Below, piece after piece: positions 1 to 6,393 of a stretch of DNA of 64,000 nucleotides. The translations under genes and the position numbers were made by a program. Within the stretch, counting starts at the first letter, position 1, and the number at the start of each line of letters is the position of its first letter. Source of the stretch: a virus. The notes beneath the pieces were generated by a model, which did not search any database, was not told the origin of the DNA, and saw nothing but the letters and a program-made list of their open reading frames with translations. The stretch is from positions 1-64,000 of the IMG/VR virus record IMGVR_UViG_3300025012_000058. One strand, 5' to 3'.

Positions 1-2
1 TA

Positions 3-293
3 GCCTCTGATTCCTCTACAGTTGAAGCCTTTGGTTCCTCTACAGTTAGAGCCTTTGGTTCTTCTACAGTTAGAGCCTTTGATTCCTCTACAGTTAGAGC
101 CTTTGGTTCCTCTACAGTTAGAGCCTTTGATTCCTCTACAGTTAGAGCCTTTGGTTCCTCTACAGTTAGAGCCTTTGGTTCCTCTTATATTTGTTCATAT
201 AACACTATTGAACATAAAGTATCAGATAAAGCTATTTGCAGATATTATCATGAAAGTAGAGTTGTTATGACAAGTATGTTAAAAGTTAATTAG
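3..293 (+). CDS. SSTV-repeat protein, 3' end only
   Basis: The frame is open from the window edge to TAG at 291-293, so this is the C-terminal part of a longer gene. The first ~60 residues are an 8-residue repeat of the form S-S-T-V-(R/E)-A-F-(G/D), followed by a non-repetitive tail of ~35 residues ending in M-L-K-V-N. Short SSTV/SATV-type repeats of this kind occur in phage and Bacteroidota proteins and probably form a beta-solenoid; that structural idea is inference. The 24-bp repeat leaves other frames open too, but only this frame continues into a plausible tail and needs no start codon inside the window. The function is unknown; surface or fibre proteins are possible. Confidence 0.6.
   Translation, partial: ASDSSTVEAFGSSTVRAFGSSTVRAFDSSTVRAFGSSTVRAFDSSTVRAFGSSTVRAFGSSYICSYNTIEHKVSDKAICRYYHESRVVMTSMLKVN
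13..180. repeat. 24-bp tandem repeat, 7 units
   Basis: Seven head-to-tail copies of a 24-bp unit beginning CCTCTACAGTTAGAGCC occur, with a half unit before them at the window edge. Units differ mainly at one position (GGTT or GATT at the unit end), which switches Gly and Asp in the encoded repeat. The period is a multiple of three, so the reading frame is kept. The array probably continues upstream of the window. Confidence 0.9.
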
Positions 294-311
294 TTAGAAT
301 TATAGTAACAT

Positions 312-425
312 ATGTCAAAAAGAAAAGATAGAAATAAAGAGTTTAGACAATCTTTCCCTTCTTTATTTAGAGTAATAATGGAGACAGTTAAAGAAGTGAC
401 CATCCCACTAAAAAATAAGAGATAA
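312..425 (+). CDS. small basic protein, 37 aa
   Basis: A short ORF starts at ATG 312 and ends at TAA 423-425. The product starts M-S-K-R-K-D-R-N-K and is strongly basic at both ends with a hydrophobic middle. Its stop overlaps the ATG of the next small ORF, the same tight coupling seen across this genome. No family is recognised, and it could be a chance ORF. Confidence 0.4.
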   Translation: MSKRKDRNKEFRQSFPSLFRVIMETVKEVTIPLKNKR

Positions 426-496
426 TGATCTTAATTTTACTAAAAATAGTTGTCGTAATCGGGATGTGCTATCTAGTTTCAAGTAAAAATGATTGA
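425..496 (+). CDS. small hydrophobic peptide, 23 aa
   Basis: ATG at 425 overlaps the preceding TAA. The 23-residue product is almost entirely hydrophobic (I-L-I-L-L-K-I-V-V-V-I-G) and would form one membrane helix with a short polar tail. Phages often encode such miniature membrane proteins, but the length is too short for a firm call. Confidence 0.35.
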   Translation: MILILLKIVVVIGMCYLVSSKND

Positions 497-526
497 CCAG
501 AATAGACATCTGGAAATAAAAGAGAG

Positions 527-886
527 ATGACAGAGAAAAGATATATTATAGTTGATGATGGCTCAGATGATAGTGAAAAGACTATTCAAGCTATCAGAGA
601 GAAGTTTGGGGATGCAGCCATTCAGGTTGTTACTCCAGATGAATTCAAGGCACTGGGTAAGGTGAAGGCAGTCTCAGAAGATATGAGTAGTTTATTAGTA
701 ACTCCGGAAACGATTATGCCAATTCGTAACTTTTCTGGAGATTGGTCTTATGTTGAAGGTAGGTCTAAAGAGGAGATGAATGCTATATTGGTTGATATAA
801 GAAGAGAGCCAAAGATAGCTAGAAACAGTCTATGTCCTTGTAACTCAGGTAAGAAGTATAAACATTGTTGTATTAATAAAAAGTAG
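527..886 (+). CDS. SEC-C zinc-motif protein
   Basis: This 119-residue protein ends with a SEC-C motif: R-N-S-L-C-P-C-N-S-G-K-K-Y-K-H-C-C at about residues 99-115, whose Cys and His residues bind zinc. SEC-C tails are known from SecA and from many small proteins where they mediate protein contacts. The N-terminal 90 residues include an acidic D-D-G-S-D-D stretch and match no family I can name. The start follows an A/G-rich AAAAGAGAG sequence. Confidence 0.75.
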   Translation: MTEKRYIIVDDGSDDSEKTIQAIREKFGDAAIQVVTPDEFKALGKVKAVSEDMSSLLVTPETIMPIRNFSGDWSYVEGRSKEEMNAILVDIRREPKIARNSLCPCNSGKKYKHCCINKK

Positions 887-892
887 AAGAGA

Positions 893-1156
893 ATGCAAAT
901 TGATAGTCAATTGTCCTCAGTATCTGACAGAGATCTCCTTATAGCCCTAAGGGATGCCATAAAAAGAAAGTGGGCATTAGTAAAAGTTCAAAGAATTAGT
1001 GTTGTACTTGATTCACGGATTGGTAAAGGTATAGTTTCAGTAAGTCATAAGTGGTGGTTTGAAAAGAATAGAGCAGAGTTACTAAGAAGAGTTGAAGCAA
1101 TGTTAGACAGTGATAAATATAAAAGAAAAGAGAATGAAGACAGAGAATACATCTAA
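893..1156 (+). CDS. hypothetical protein, 87 aa
   Basis: This small basic protein starts 6 bases after the SEC-C gene and overlaps the next ORF by 23 bases. It looks mostly helical, with a K-W-W-F-E-K segment in the middle and a Lys/Glu-rich C-terminus. No motif is recognised. Confidence 0.55.
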   Translation: MQIDSQLSSVSDRDLLIALRDAIKRKWALVKVQRISVVLDSRIGKGIVSVSHKWWFEKNRAELLRRVEAMLDSDKYKRKENEDREYI

Positions 1157-1319
1157 GAAATTCCATGTAGGTTGGTTATTTGGTCAAAAGCCTGATTTTA
1201 TAGAAATCCAAGAAGCCAAAGGCAACAAAGAATTGGTTGAATCTTGTCAGTTACCTAGAGAATGTAACAGTCCAAGTGAGATAACTGATTGTGCGGAACA
1301 GACAGAAAGATGGGCATAA
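1134..1319 (+). CDS. hypothetical protein, 61 aa
   Basis: I chose ATG 1134, which follows AAAAGAGA, rather than the in-frame ATG at 1110, because it cuts the overlap with the upstream gene. The product starts M-K-T-E-N-T and has two Cys residues in its last third. No family is recognised. Its end overlaps the start of the broken gene that follows. Confidence 0.45.
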   Translation: MKTENTSKKFHVGWLFGQKPDFIEIQEAKGNKELVESCQLPRECNSPSEITDCAEQTERWA

Positions 1320-1814
1320 AGACTTTTTACTTCATCTAAAGGAGATGATTTGTTTTTAGGAGTAAGACTGCCAGAAGGTTGGGAGAAGAAGTTAACAAAT
1401 CATTCAATGTGGACTGAATTGGTAATGATAAAAAGAGAAAGAGAGCAATTATTTTTTATAAAGCAAGTTTTTATGATCGTGATGCTTTTATTGACTTTGA
1501 ACAAAGAGTAAGATTTAATGTCAATAGAAAGTTATTTTTGGATGGTGATTACTCACAGAGTGAAGATAGAGAGTATATTGCCTATAAATCTCCTTTTGTA
1601 GGCAGAGTATTTGATTATGATGGTAAGATATTTTTGAAACTGAACAAATTAAATGTGATGTTGTGTATTCTGATTACAATGGGCAAAAGTGTTATTCAGA
1701 AGAGTATAAGAGAATTCAAGAAAAATAGAAGAAGATTTAAAAGTAAAGTGTTTACAATACCTAGAACAGAATTATCCAAATTTTAGAGATGTAAATGCAT
1801 ATTGGGATAAATAA
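1310..1814 (+). pseudogene. frameshifted gene, ~168 aa when repaired
   Basis: No single frame is long here, but coding-like sequence passes through successive frames. From ATG 1310 the frame runs M-G-I-K-T-F, then jumps (one extra base in a five-T run near 1323-1328) to S-S-K-G-D-D-L-F-L-G-V. It jumps again near 1418-1421 to K-R-A-I-I-F-Y-K-A-S-F-Y, again in a T run at 1631-1635 to F-E-T-E-Q-I-K-C-D-V, and again in an A run at 1721-1725 to E-E-D-L-K-V-K-C-L-Q-Y-L, ending at TAA 1812-1814. One deletion and three insertions restore a 168-residue reading frame. Three of the four jumps lie in 5-base homopolymers, so sequencing error is as likely as true decay. The function is unknown. Confidence 0.6.
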
Positions 1815-1847
1815 AAGAAGAGATTCTGCAAACTAATAATAAAGATA

Positions 1848-2045
1848 ATGAAGAAGATGTTATTTGTTCTGATTTGTATTAGTTTATTTGGATTTATAAC
1901 TGATAAACCCTTTATAGTAGTTCATGGAGAGAAGTATTATAGATGCTCTCAATATACTAAAACATACAGAGATACCACTTATTCTGGTTATGGTGCAATG
2001 TGGATAGAACAAACAACTACTACTGTTCAAACAATGATGCCATAG
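1848..2045 (+). CDS. small exported protein, possibly frameshifted
   Basis: The product opens with a signal peptide (M-K-K-M-L-F-V-L-I-C-I-S-L-F-G-F), suggesting export or membrane anchoring, followed by a Tyr/Thr-rich segment with one Cys. The last codons read M-M-P-stop, but the neighbouring frame gives a more natural tail (N-N-D-A-I-D-C-N-D-L-K-K, ending at 2068) if one A is missing in the CAAAC at about 2029. The first 20 bases of the gene match the start of the fibre gene at 24151. Confidence 0.5.
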   Translation: MKKMLFVLICISLFGFITDKPFIVVHGEKYYRCSQYTKTYRDTTYSGYGAMWIEQTTTTVQTMMP

Positions 2046-2074
2046 ATTGTAATGATTTAAAAAAGTAAGGGATT

Positions 2075-2326
2075 ATGCAAACTTATAACTTAAACAATTT
2101 ACCAGATAAAGAAGTAAGTGCTTTATTAAGAAAGATTAATTATCAGAGAAGTTCTGGTCTGAATGATGGTGCTTTAGGTTATAGAGTTGTTTTAAGTGGA
2201 GTTTTCATGAGAATTATTACTTCTTCTAGATGGTCTAGGTGTAGAATGTCAGGACATTATCAGAAAGCAATAGGCTTTGAGTCATTAGTAAAGACAAAAG
2301 ACAATTCTATCTCCAATTCTGGTTAA
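2075..2326 (+). CDS. hypothetical protein, possibly frameshifted
   Basis: The N-terminal ~45 residues look coding (L-P-D-K-E-V-S-A-L-L-R-K). After M-R near 2207 the frame turns Ser/Arg-rich, while the next frame reads E-L-L-L-L-L-D-G-L-G-V-E-C-Q-D-I-I and stops at about 2271. A one-base indel is therefore likely, in line with the neighbouring broken genes. No family is recognised. Confidence 0.35.
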   Translation: MQTYNLNNLPDKEVSALLRKINYQRSSGLNDGALGYRVVLSGVFMRIITSSRWSRCRMSGHYQKAIGFESLVKTKDNSISNSG

Positions 2327-2443
2327 CTTGTTGAAGTTGATGTATCTTAGTTATGGTCTAGATCACTACCTAGGTTTCTAGACGAAGAAGTGGTCAAAAA
2401 GTTTTAGGTCTGTGAACACTGGGAAGAAGGGTGAGGAAGGTTT

Positions 2444-2467
2444 TTTGGAGAAAATTTAATATATTTA
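2444..2467 (+). promoter_or_regulatory. candidate promoter, class 2
   Basis: TTTG (2444-2447), then GAGAAAATTT, then TATATTTA (2460-2467) with a 12-bp spacer, 28 bases before the next ATG. The same arrangement recurs in front of at least five other genes here. The TAnnTTTA box resembles the Bacteroidota -7 element. It follows a gene-free stretch of ~170 bases. Confidence 0.5.
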
Positions 2468-2495
2468 AGGATTCTAATTTTAGTTTTTAGCAGAA

Positions 2496-3722
2496 ATGGC
2501 GATTGTAAAAAAGATTGCAAAGGAGGACAAATGTATTCAGCCTCAGGAAGTTATAGTATATCCTGAAGGTGTAGTTGATACAGAAGCTTACAAAACATAC
2601 TTGGGCTACAAGAAGAGACTCGACAACCCTAAGTATAGATTTGTAGATACCTCAGATGAAGAGATCATGGTGGATCTGGCCACCCCGACCAAGTATATCG
2701 AGAGAAACATCCAGTACCTTCCAGCTGAAGAAAGAAAGCTTATTTTGGAACAGGCTCATGCCTATCGTGTTATTTCAGGCAAGACTTCTATTTGGAAGTT
2801 AAGAGCCTTCAAGATCCCAGCCAGGCAATTACGGCAGGCACAAGTACTTGATATAAGATCAGGAGAAGTGTTTGAGATGTTTGCCAGGATGTATTCTATT
2901 GATGAGATCCACAGAATCATTAACCAGGAGTGGGAGATTTCATTAGAGAAGTCATCTATTGAAGCCTTTCGTAGGATCCATCTAGTGGAGATAAGAGAGA
3001 AACAAATAGAGAAGAATAGATCCTGGGATGGAGTAAGGTTAGGTTGGAAGAGATCACGATTAGAGGAGTTGGCATTACTCTATGAAGATAGAAAAGCTAA
3101 GTATGTTACATCTCATAAAAGTGAAGATTACAAGCTTCTACTCCAAACTATTGAACAAATAAGGAGAGAAGTAGAAGGAGATAAGATAACAATAGATGGT
3201 GATATTACAAACAGAGTGGAGGAGGTCATCAATGCTCACATTAATATGGAGATCCTTGCCAAGATGAATATTCTTCAGATGATTTTGGCTAGAGTTGCCT
3301 TTATCCAGAAAAGCAACCCTTTGTATTTACTGTATAGACTGCAGAACTCATACTATGCGAAACATACTGGTTTTGGTGGTAAGATTGATGAAGGCGCACC
3401 TATACTTCACCCATCCAAGTTAGTTTATGACTTCGATGACTTAGAGAGACGGAACAGAGAAATAGATTATCAAGATCAATTAATGAAAGAGAAGTTGGAA
3501 GAAGAAGTAAAGGTCTTACCCAGTGAAGAAGGTGGATTGGATGATTTTCAAAAGACTTTATTGAACAGAATAAAGAAGAAAAAATTGGAAGTAAACCAAG
3601 CTCAGTTCCAAGTTGATCAAGAAGAGTCTGCTCGTTCTGCCAAAGACAAAATAAAAGCTGATAAGGAGTGGACTAAGTTATTAGAAAGAACCAAGAGTAA
3701 GAGAGATAAGTTATCAGAATAA
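2496..3722 (+). CDS. pre-portal protein, possibly small-terminase-like
   Basis: A 408-residue, charged, largely helical protein. A helix-turn-helix-like stretch lies at about residues 130-165 (Y-S-I-D-E-I-H-R-I-I-N ... S-I-E-A-F-R-R-I-H), and long Lys/Glu-rich coiled-coil segments fill the C-terminal 90 residues. It is the first large gene upstream of the portal and has its own candidate promoter, so a DNA-recognition role in packaging is conceivable. The large terminase is 56 kb away, and I do not recognise a terminase family, so that role is only inferred from position and the HTH-like segment. Confidence 0.45.
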   Translation: MAIVKKIAKEDKCIQPQEVIVYPEGVVDTEAYKTYLGYKKRLDNPKYRFVDTSDEEIMVDLATPTKYIERNIQYLPAEERKLILEQAHAYRVISGKTSIWKLRAFKIPARQLRQAQVLDIRSGEVFEMFARMYSIDEIHRIINQEWEISLEKSSIEAFRRIHLVEIREKQIEKNRSWDGVRLGWKRSRLEELALLYEDRKAKYVTSHKSEDYKLLLQTIEQIRREVEGDKITIDGDITNRVEEVINAHINMEILAKMNILQMILARVAFIQKSNPLYLLYRLQNSYYAKHTGFGGKIDEGAPILHPSKLVYDFDDLERRNREIDYQDQLMKEKLEEEVKVLPSEEGGLDDFQKTLLNRIKKKKLEVNQAQFQVDQEESARSAKDKIKADKEWTKLLERTKSKRDKLSE

Positions 3723-3729
3723 AGATAAA

Positions 3730-3761
3730 GTTGTTTTAGAAATATAATTATTATATCTTTA
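3730..3761 (+). promoter_or_regulatory. candidate promoter with palindromic operator
   Basis: GTTG (3730-3733), a 20-bp spacer, then TATCTTTA (3754-3761), close to the Bacteroidota TTTG / TAnnTTTG layout. A perfect 15-bp palindrome, ATATAATTATTATAT (3742-3756), fills the spacer and overlaps the -7 box. It is followed by TACCCTAGA. The same block recurs near 9440, 10897 and 55892. It precedes the small gene at 3787. Confidence 0.6.
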
Positions 3762-3786
3762 TACCCTAGATTTTAAATTATCAAAA

Positions 3787-3978
3787 ATGCAGCTCATGCC
3801 AGTGCAGGACATTTACATAGAAAGTGGGTATAAGGACAGGCAACACTACTTAGAGTGTATGTCAGAGGATTATGGAGTTGATATGATCACTGTTCAAGCC
3901 TTGTCAGATATGTTAGGTGAAAGTGAAGACTTTGATGGATTAATTTCAGTCCTAGAAGATGCCAGTAATTTAATTTAA
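3787..3978 (+). CDS. small acidic protein, 63 aa
   Basis: This acidic small protein is driven by the palindrome-bearing promoter just upstream. The middle reads M-I-T-V-Q-A-L-S-D-M-L-G, a helical pattern. Its TAA stop shares a base with the ATG of the next gene, so the two were probably co-translated. No family is recognised. Confidence 0.6.
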   Translation: MQLMPVQDIYIESGYKDRQHYLECMSEDYGVDMITVQALSDMLGESEDFDGLISVLEDASNLI

Positions 3979-4163
3979 TGAATAAGAAAGAAGAATATAA
4001 AGAAAGACTGTCCAAGAAGACAGTAGCTGAACTAAAAGCTATTTATACTAGAGCTTTTGGCAAAGACCTTCTTCGTGGTTCAAAAAGAGAAATGATTTGT
4101 ACATTGGCAAGTTCAATGAACTACCCCGCCGCAGAGCAGCGGGGTATCTGCCCCCCCCACTAG
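3978..4163 (+). pseudogene. SAP-like small gene cut by an IS element
   Basis: The first ~45 residues read like a SAP-type helix-extended-loop-helix module (T-V-A-E-L-K-A-I-Y ... G-S-K-R-E-M-I-C-T-L-A), a fold often used for DNA binding. After S-S-M-N the frame runs into the hairpin end of the inserted element (N-Y-P-A-A-E-Q-R-G), which is not native sequence. A matching tail fragment (F-F-K-K-M-E-S-Y-K-F-I-N-K-L) lies on the far side at 4672-4719. The gene therefore appears split by the insertion. Confidence 0.6.
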
Positions 4164-4662
4164 AAGATGGTTAACTGGGTAGTTTTGTGGAGCATTTTGT
4201 ATTCCTTTTCGATCCCCTGTTCTTTGACGTACTTCGATATTGTTGTCTCATCTCCAAAACGGCTTACTGTATTTACAAAATATCCGTCTGTCCAGAATTC
4301 CCCTCCCCATAACTGTTTCTTGACTTCTGGAAATCGTTGGAATATCTCTTTTGCCGTAATACTTTTTATTATTGTTATAATTTTTGTACAACTGTAGGTT
4401 GGTACACTCTGTAACAGAAAATGTACATGATTTTTGTCTGTACCAATTTCTAAGAAATGTATCTGATATCGTTCTGATATTTCAAGGCATATTTCTTTTA
4501 TTCCATTATCCACATTTTCATCAATTACTGATCTCCTATACTTGGCGGGACAAACAAAATGATACAACAATACTGATACATTGTGCGATTTATGGATATA
4601 TTCACTTTTATTCATGCACAAATATATAAATTTACGCCGCAGAGCGGCGGGGAACTAACCCC
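4123..4662 (-). mobile_element. IS200/IS605-type insertion sequence
   Basis: The element carries only a Y1 transposase gene on the - strand. Both ends hold GC-rich hairpins in otherwise AT-rich DNA: CCCCGC...GCGGGG around 4124-4144, and a GCCGC/GCGGC stem around 4635-4652. Subterminal hairpins recognised by TnpA are the hallmark of this family, which moves as single-stranded DNA and makes no target duplication. The exact ends are uncertain; GAACTA occurs at both junctions (about 4119 and 4652). Total length is about 540 bp, short for the family because no tnpB is present. Confidence 0.8.
4160..4621 (-). CDS. tnpA: IS200/IS605 family transposase TnpA
   Basis: The 153-residue length fits the family. 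The HUH metal-binding motif is H-V-H at residues 65-67, and the catalytic tyrosine is probably Tyr131 in the T-I-S-K-Y-V-K-E-Q helix. The conserved G-Y-F-V-N-T-V segment precedes it. The enzyme cuts and joins single-stranded DNA through a 5'-phosphotyrosine link, guided by end hairpins. The gene is intact, and it is the only convincing - strand gene in the window. This chemistry suits insertion during phage replication. Confidence 0.95.
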   Translation of the reverse strand: MCMNKSEYIHKSHNVSVLLYHFVCPAKYRRSVIDENVDNGIKEICLEISERYQIHFLEIGTDKNHVHFLLQSVPTYSCTKIITIIKSITAKEIFQRFPEVKKQLWGGEFWTDGYFVNTVSRFGDETTISKYVKEQGIEKEYKMLHKTTQLTIF

Positions 4663-4671
4663 GTAGCGATT

Positions 4672-4719
4672 AGATTTTTCAAGAAAATGGAAAGCTATAA
4701 GTTCATAAATAAACTATAA
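4672..4719 (+). pseudogene. severed 3' tail of the SAP-like gene
   Basis: Immediately after the IS hairpin an open stretch reads R-F-F-K-K-M-E-S-Y-K-F-I-N-K-L and stops at 4717-4719, one base before the next ATG at 4721. That spacing is normal between genes in this phage. It most likely is the original end of the small gene that starts at 3978. There is no start codon of its own. Confidence 0.45.
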
Positions 4720-4720
4720 A

Positions 4721-5035
4721 ATGAAAAAGAACCCTTTTGCAGTTTTCGTATTAGCCTTGATGTTCTTTGCCTTACTAGAATCTCTGGTAGGTTGTAAGTC
4801 AGAACGTGGAGATAAATTAGAGAATATGAAATATATTCTCAGAGATCATACCGAATTACCAATTTATGAGATTTATCAGAACGGAGATACAGTAGTCCAC
4901 CTTCAAACCATACAATCAATGGCTAATGAAATAGACAGCTTAGATGAAGTAATTAGAATCAAGAATGCCTATTTTAATTTTCTGATGGTAGATATTGACT
5001 CCATAATTCAAGCAGATTGTCCAATTAAAAGATAA
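4721..5035 (+). CDS. putative lipoprotein
   Basis: 104 residues with an N-terminal signal (V-F-V-L-A-L-M-F-F-A-L-L) and a lipobox ending L-V-G-C at residues 22-25, so it is probably lipidated and anchored in an envelope membrane. The mature part is short and helical with I-D-S-L-D-E-V-I-R. Small phage lipoproteins can be outer-membrane spanins or superinfection-exclusion factors; nothing here decides between them. Confidence 0.7.
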   Translation: MKKNPFAVFVLALMFFALLESLVGCKSERGDKLENMKYILRDHTELPIYEIYQNGDTVVHLQTIQSMANEIDSLDEVIRIKNAYFNFLMVDIDSIIQADCPIKR

Positions 5036-5039
5036 AGAA

Positions 5040-5861
5040 ATGAAAAAGATTGTACTGAAACTAAACAAAGAGGACATTGAAGTGGTTGAATCTAATCACC
5101 CAGAATTATTAAAGAGCAATAGAGTTCAACGGTGTATCTATGATGTTCTTATTGACAGGTGTATAACTGAAGGTTATTTGGTTGAATTCTTACCAAATGA
5201 AAGTGAGAAAGAGAAACTGAATAAAGAAATAGATCTATTCTTAGTCAATCATAGTAAGAGAGAACACTTCAGAGAAGTATTGAAAGATGTAAGTGAAAAG
5301 TATTTCAAGGAGATTGACTTATCAAAAGCTACTTTTATAGAGTCAGAACAGAAGCCACCTATCATAAACTGGAACCATCAAGGTAGTGATCAACCAATTA
5401 TAGTAAAAGAAGATACCAGCACTTATGTAGTCTTTGAAGAAGGTTTAGAAATAGCCATTATTAAGTTACTTAGAGAGTCTTTGATTCAGGATGAAATTGA
5501 GAGTGTTGACTTTCTTGATTCAACTAAAGGTGAGAGTGTTAGAGCTGTAGTAAAGTTAAAGAGTAAGTCTCAGAATGATGTTTGGAATAGAGTTAATGAT
5601 GCTGTAATTGAATTTTTAAGCAAGACTCCAGAGTATGGACCTACTGATCTCTGTTTGAATGTAAAAGATGGAAAAGATCTTGAGGCATATTATAGAAATT
5701 TATCTGTTATCTATCCAGAAGGGTTAGGACAATTTGTTAATTTCAATACAATTACTGTTCAAGGTTATGATTTGAAAGTTACTTCAAATTTACCAGGTAA
5801 AAGTTTTGTTAAGTCTTTGGAGGCTCAGAAAAATTCTCATGAAATCATAGTTTATTTTTAG
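5040..5861 (+). CDS. hypothetical protein, 273 aa
   Basis: A soluble, Lys/Glu-rich protein starting 4 bases after the lipoprotein gene. No signal, membrane segment or known motif is visible. The N-terminal half looks helical and the C-terminal half more mixed alpha/beta (V-V-K-L-K-S-K). It stands in the block between the IS and the portal and probably shares a transcript with the genes on both sides. Function unknown. Confidence 0.7.
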   Translation: MKKIVLKLNKEDIEVVESNHPELLKSNRVQRCIYDVLIDRCITEGYLVEFLPNESEKEKLNKEIDLFLVNHSKREHFREVLKDVSEKYFKEIDLSKATFIESEQKPPIINWNHQGSDQPIIVKEDTSTYVVFEEGLEIAIIKLLRESLIQDEIESVDFLDSTKGESVRAVVKLKSKSQNDVWNRVNDAVIEFLSKTPEYGPTDLCLNVKDGKDLEAYYRNLSVIYPEGLGQFVNFNTITVQGYDLKVTSNLPGKSFVKSLEAQKNSHEIIVYF

Positions 5862-5862
5862 T

Positions 5863-6228
5863 ATGAATAATCCACAAACATTGTCAGAACAATTGGCACA
5901 AGCAATTACTGTCAAGATAAAGAATAGAGGTGATGATTTTATTTGTAGAAATTCTTTATTTGAACTTATTCTCAAGGAACTTCAATCTATTGGTCTAGAT
6001 AGAAAGTTTGACAAACATCATAATGCTGAAGAAGCTTACAAAAAGAAAATAAGAAAGAGATATGAAAAGCAAGCTGATTCAATAAAAGATCTTTATCCAA
6101 ATGGTGTATTTACTATTACTAATTCTGATAATTATGTAGGTATAGACATAACTCTAAGAAAAGCTATTCGAGAAATGTTAGAATGTGAGAGACTTAAGAA
6201 GAGGTGGTGGCAGATATGGAAAGATTAG
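5863..6228 (+). CDS. hypothetical protein, 121 aa
   Basis: A basic protein one base after the preceding stop. The middle is Lys/Arg-rich (Y-K-K-K-I-R-K-R-Y-E-K-Q), and the C-terminus ends K-K-R-W-W-Q-I-W-K-D, an amphipathic Trp-rich tail. No family is recognised. Confidence 0.65.
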   Translation: MNNPQTLSEQLAQAITVKIKNRGDDFICRNSLFELILKELQSIGLDRKFDKHHNAEEAYKKKIRKRYEKQADSIKDLYPNGVFTITNSDNYVGIDITLRKAIREMLECERLKKRWWQIWKD

Positions 6229-6329
6229 CTAGTAATATTCATAAGAGTTATGAAAAAAGAACTTGTTTTGATAGATGTGTTTGTAAAGCCTGGGAGTTTG
6301 CCAGAAGATCTCTAGGTAAGACGTTATAG
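6216..6329 (+). CDS. small Cys-containing protein, 37 aa
   Basis: ATG 6216 overlaps the end of the previous gene by 13 bases, and the frame runs to TAG 6327-6329. The product has three cysteines close together (C-F-D-R-C-V-C-K-A-W) and an Arg/Lys-rich end. The codons look like those of the neighbours rather than random sequence. No family is recognised. Confidence 0.45.
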   Translation: MERLASNIHKSYEKRTCFDRCVCKAWEFARRSLGKTL

Positions 6330-6348
6330 GTGTCTATGTTCTTTTTCT

Positions 6349-6372
6349 TTTAAAGAAATTTTTTTAAATTTA
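6349..6372 (+). promoter_or_regulatory. candidate promoter, class 2
   Basis: TTTA (6349-6352), 12-bp spacer containing AAGAAATTTTTT, then TAAATTTA (6365-6372), 21 bases before the portal ATG. It fits the class-2 pattern TTTR / GAAATTTTT / TANNTTTA seen elsewhere in the window. Confidence 0.5.
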
Positions 6373-6393
6373 AGTTTCATAAGAAAGAGAATC

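Noticed and set aside
1-186. Minus-strand repeat frame reading E-P-K-A-L-T-V-E
   Set aside because: It looks protein-like, but a TAA stands just upstream of the array in that frame and no start codon occurs inside it. All other genes nearby are on the + strand.
22-270. Plus-strand Leu/Pro repeat ORF from TTG 22
   Set aside because: It depends on a TTG inside the repeat and yields an implausible P-L-Q-L-E-P-L-V product; the S-S-T-V frame explains the DNA better.
1310-2326. Alternative genetic code to explain interrupted frames
   Set aside because: The breaks need frame changes, not stop reassignments, and TAG, TAA and TGA all end intact genes elsewhere in the window.
4167-4629. Plus-strand ORFs opposite the transposase
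   Set aside because: They are shadows of the intact TnpA gene on the other strand and have hydrophobic nonsense composition.
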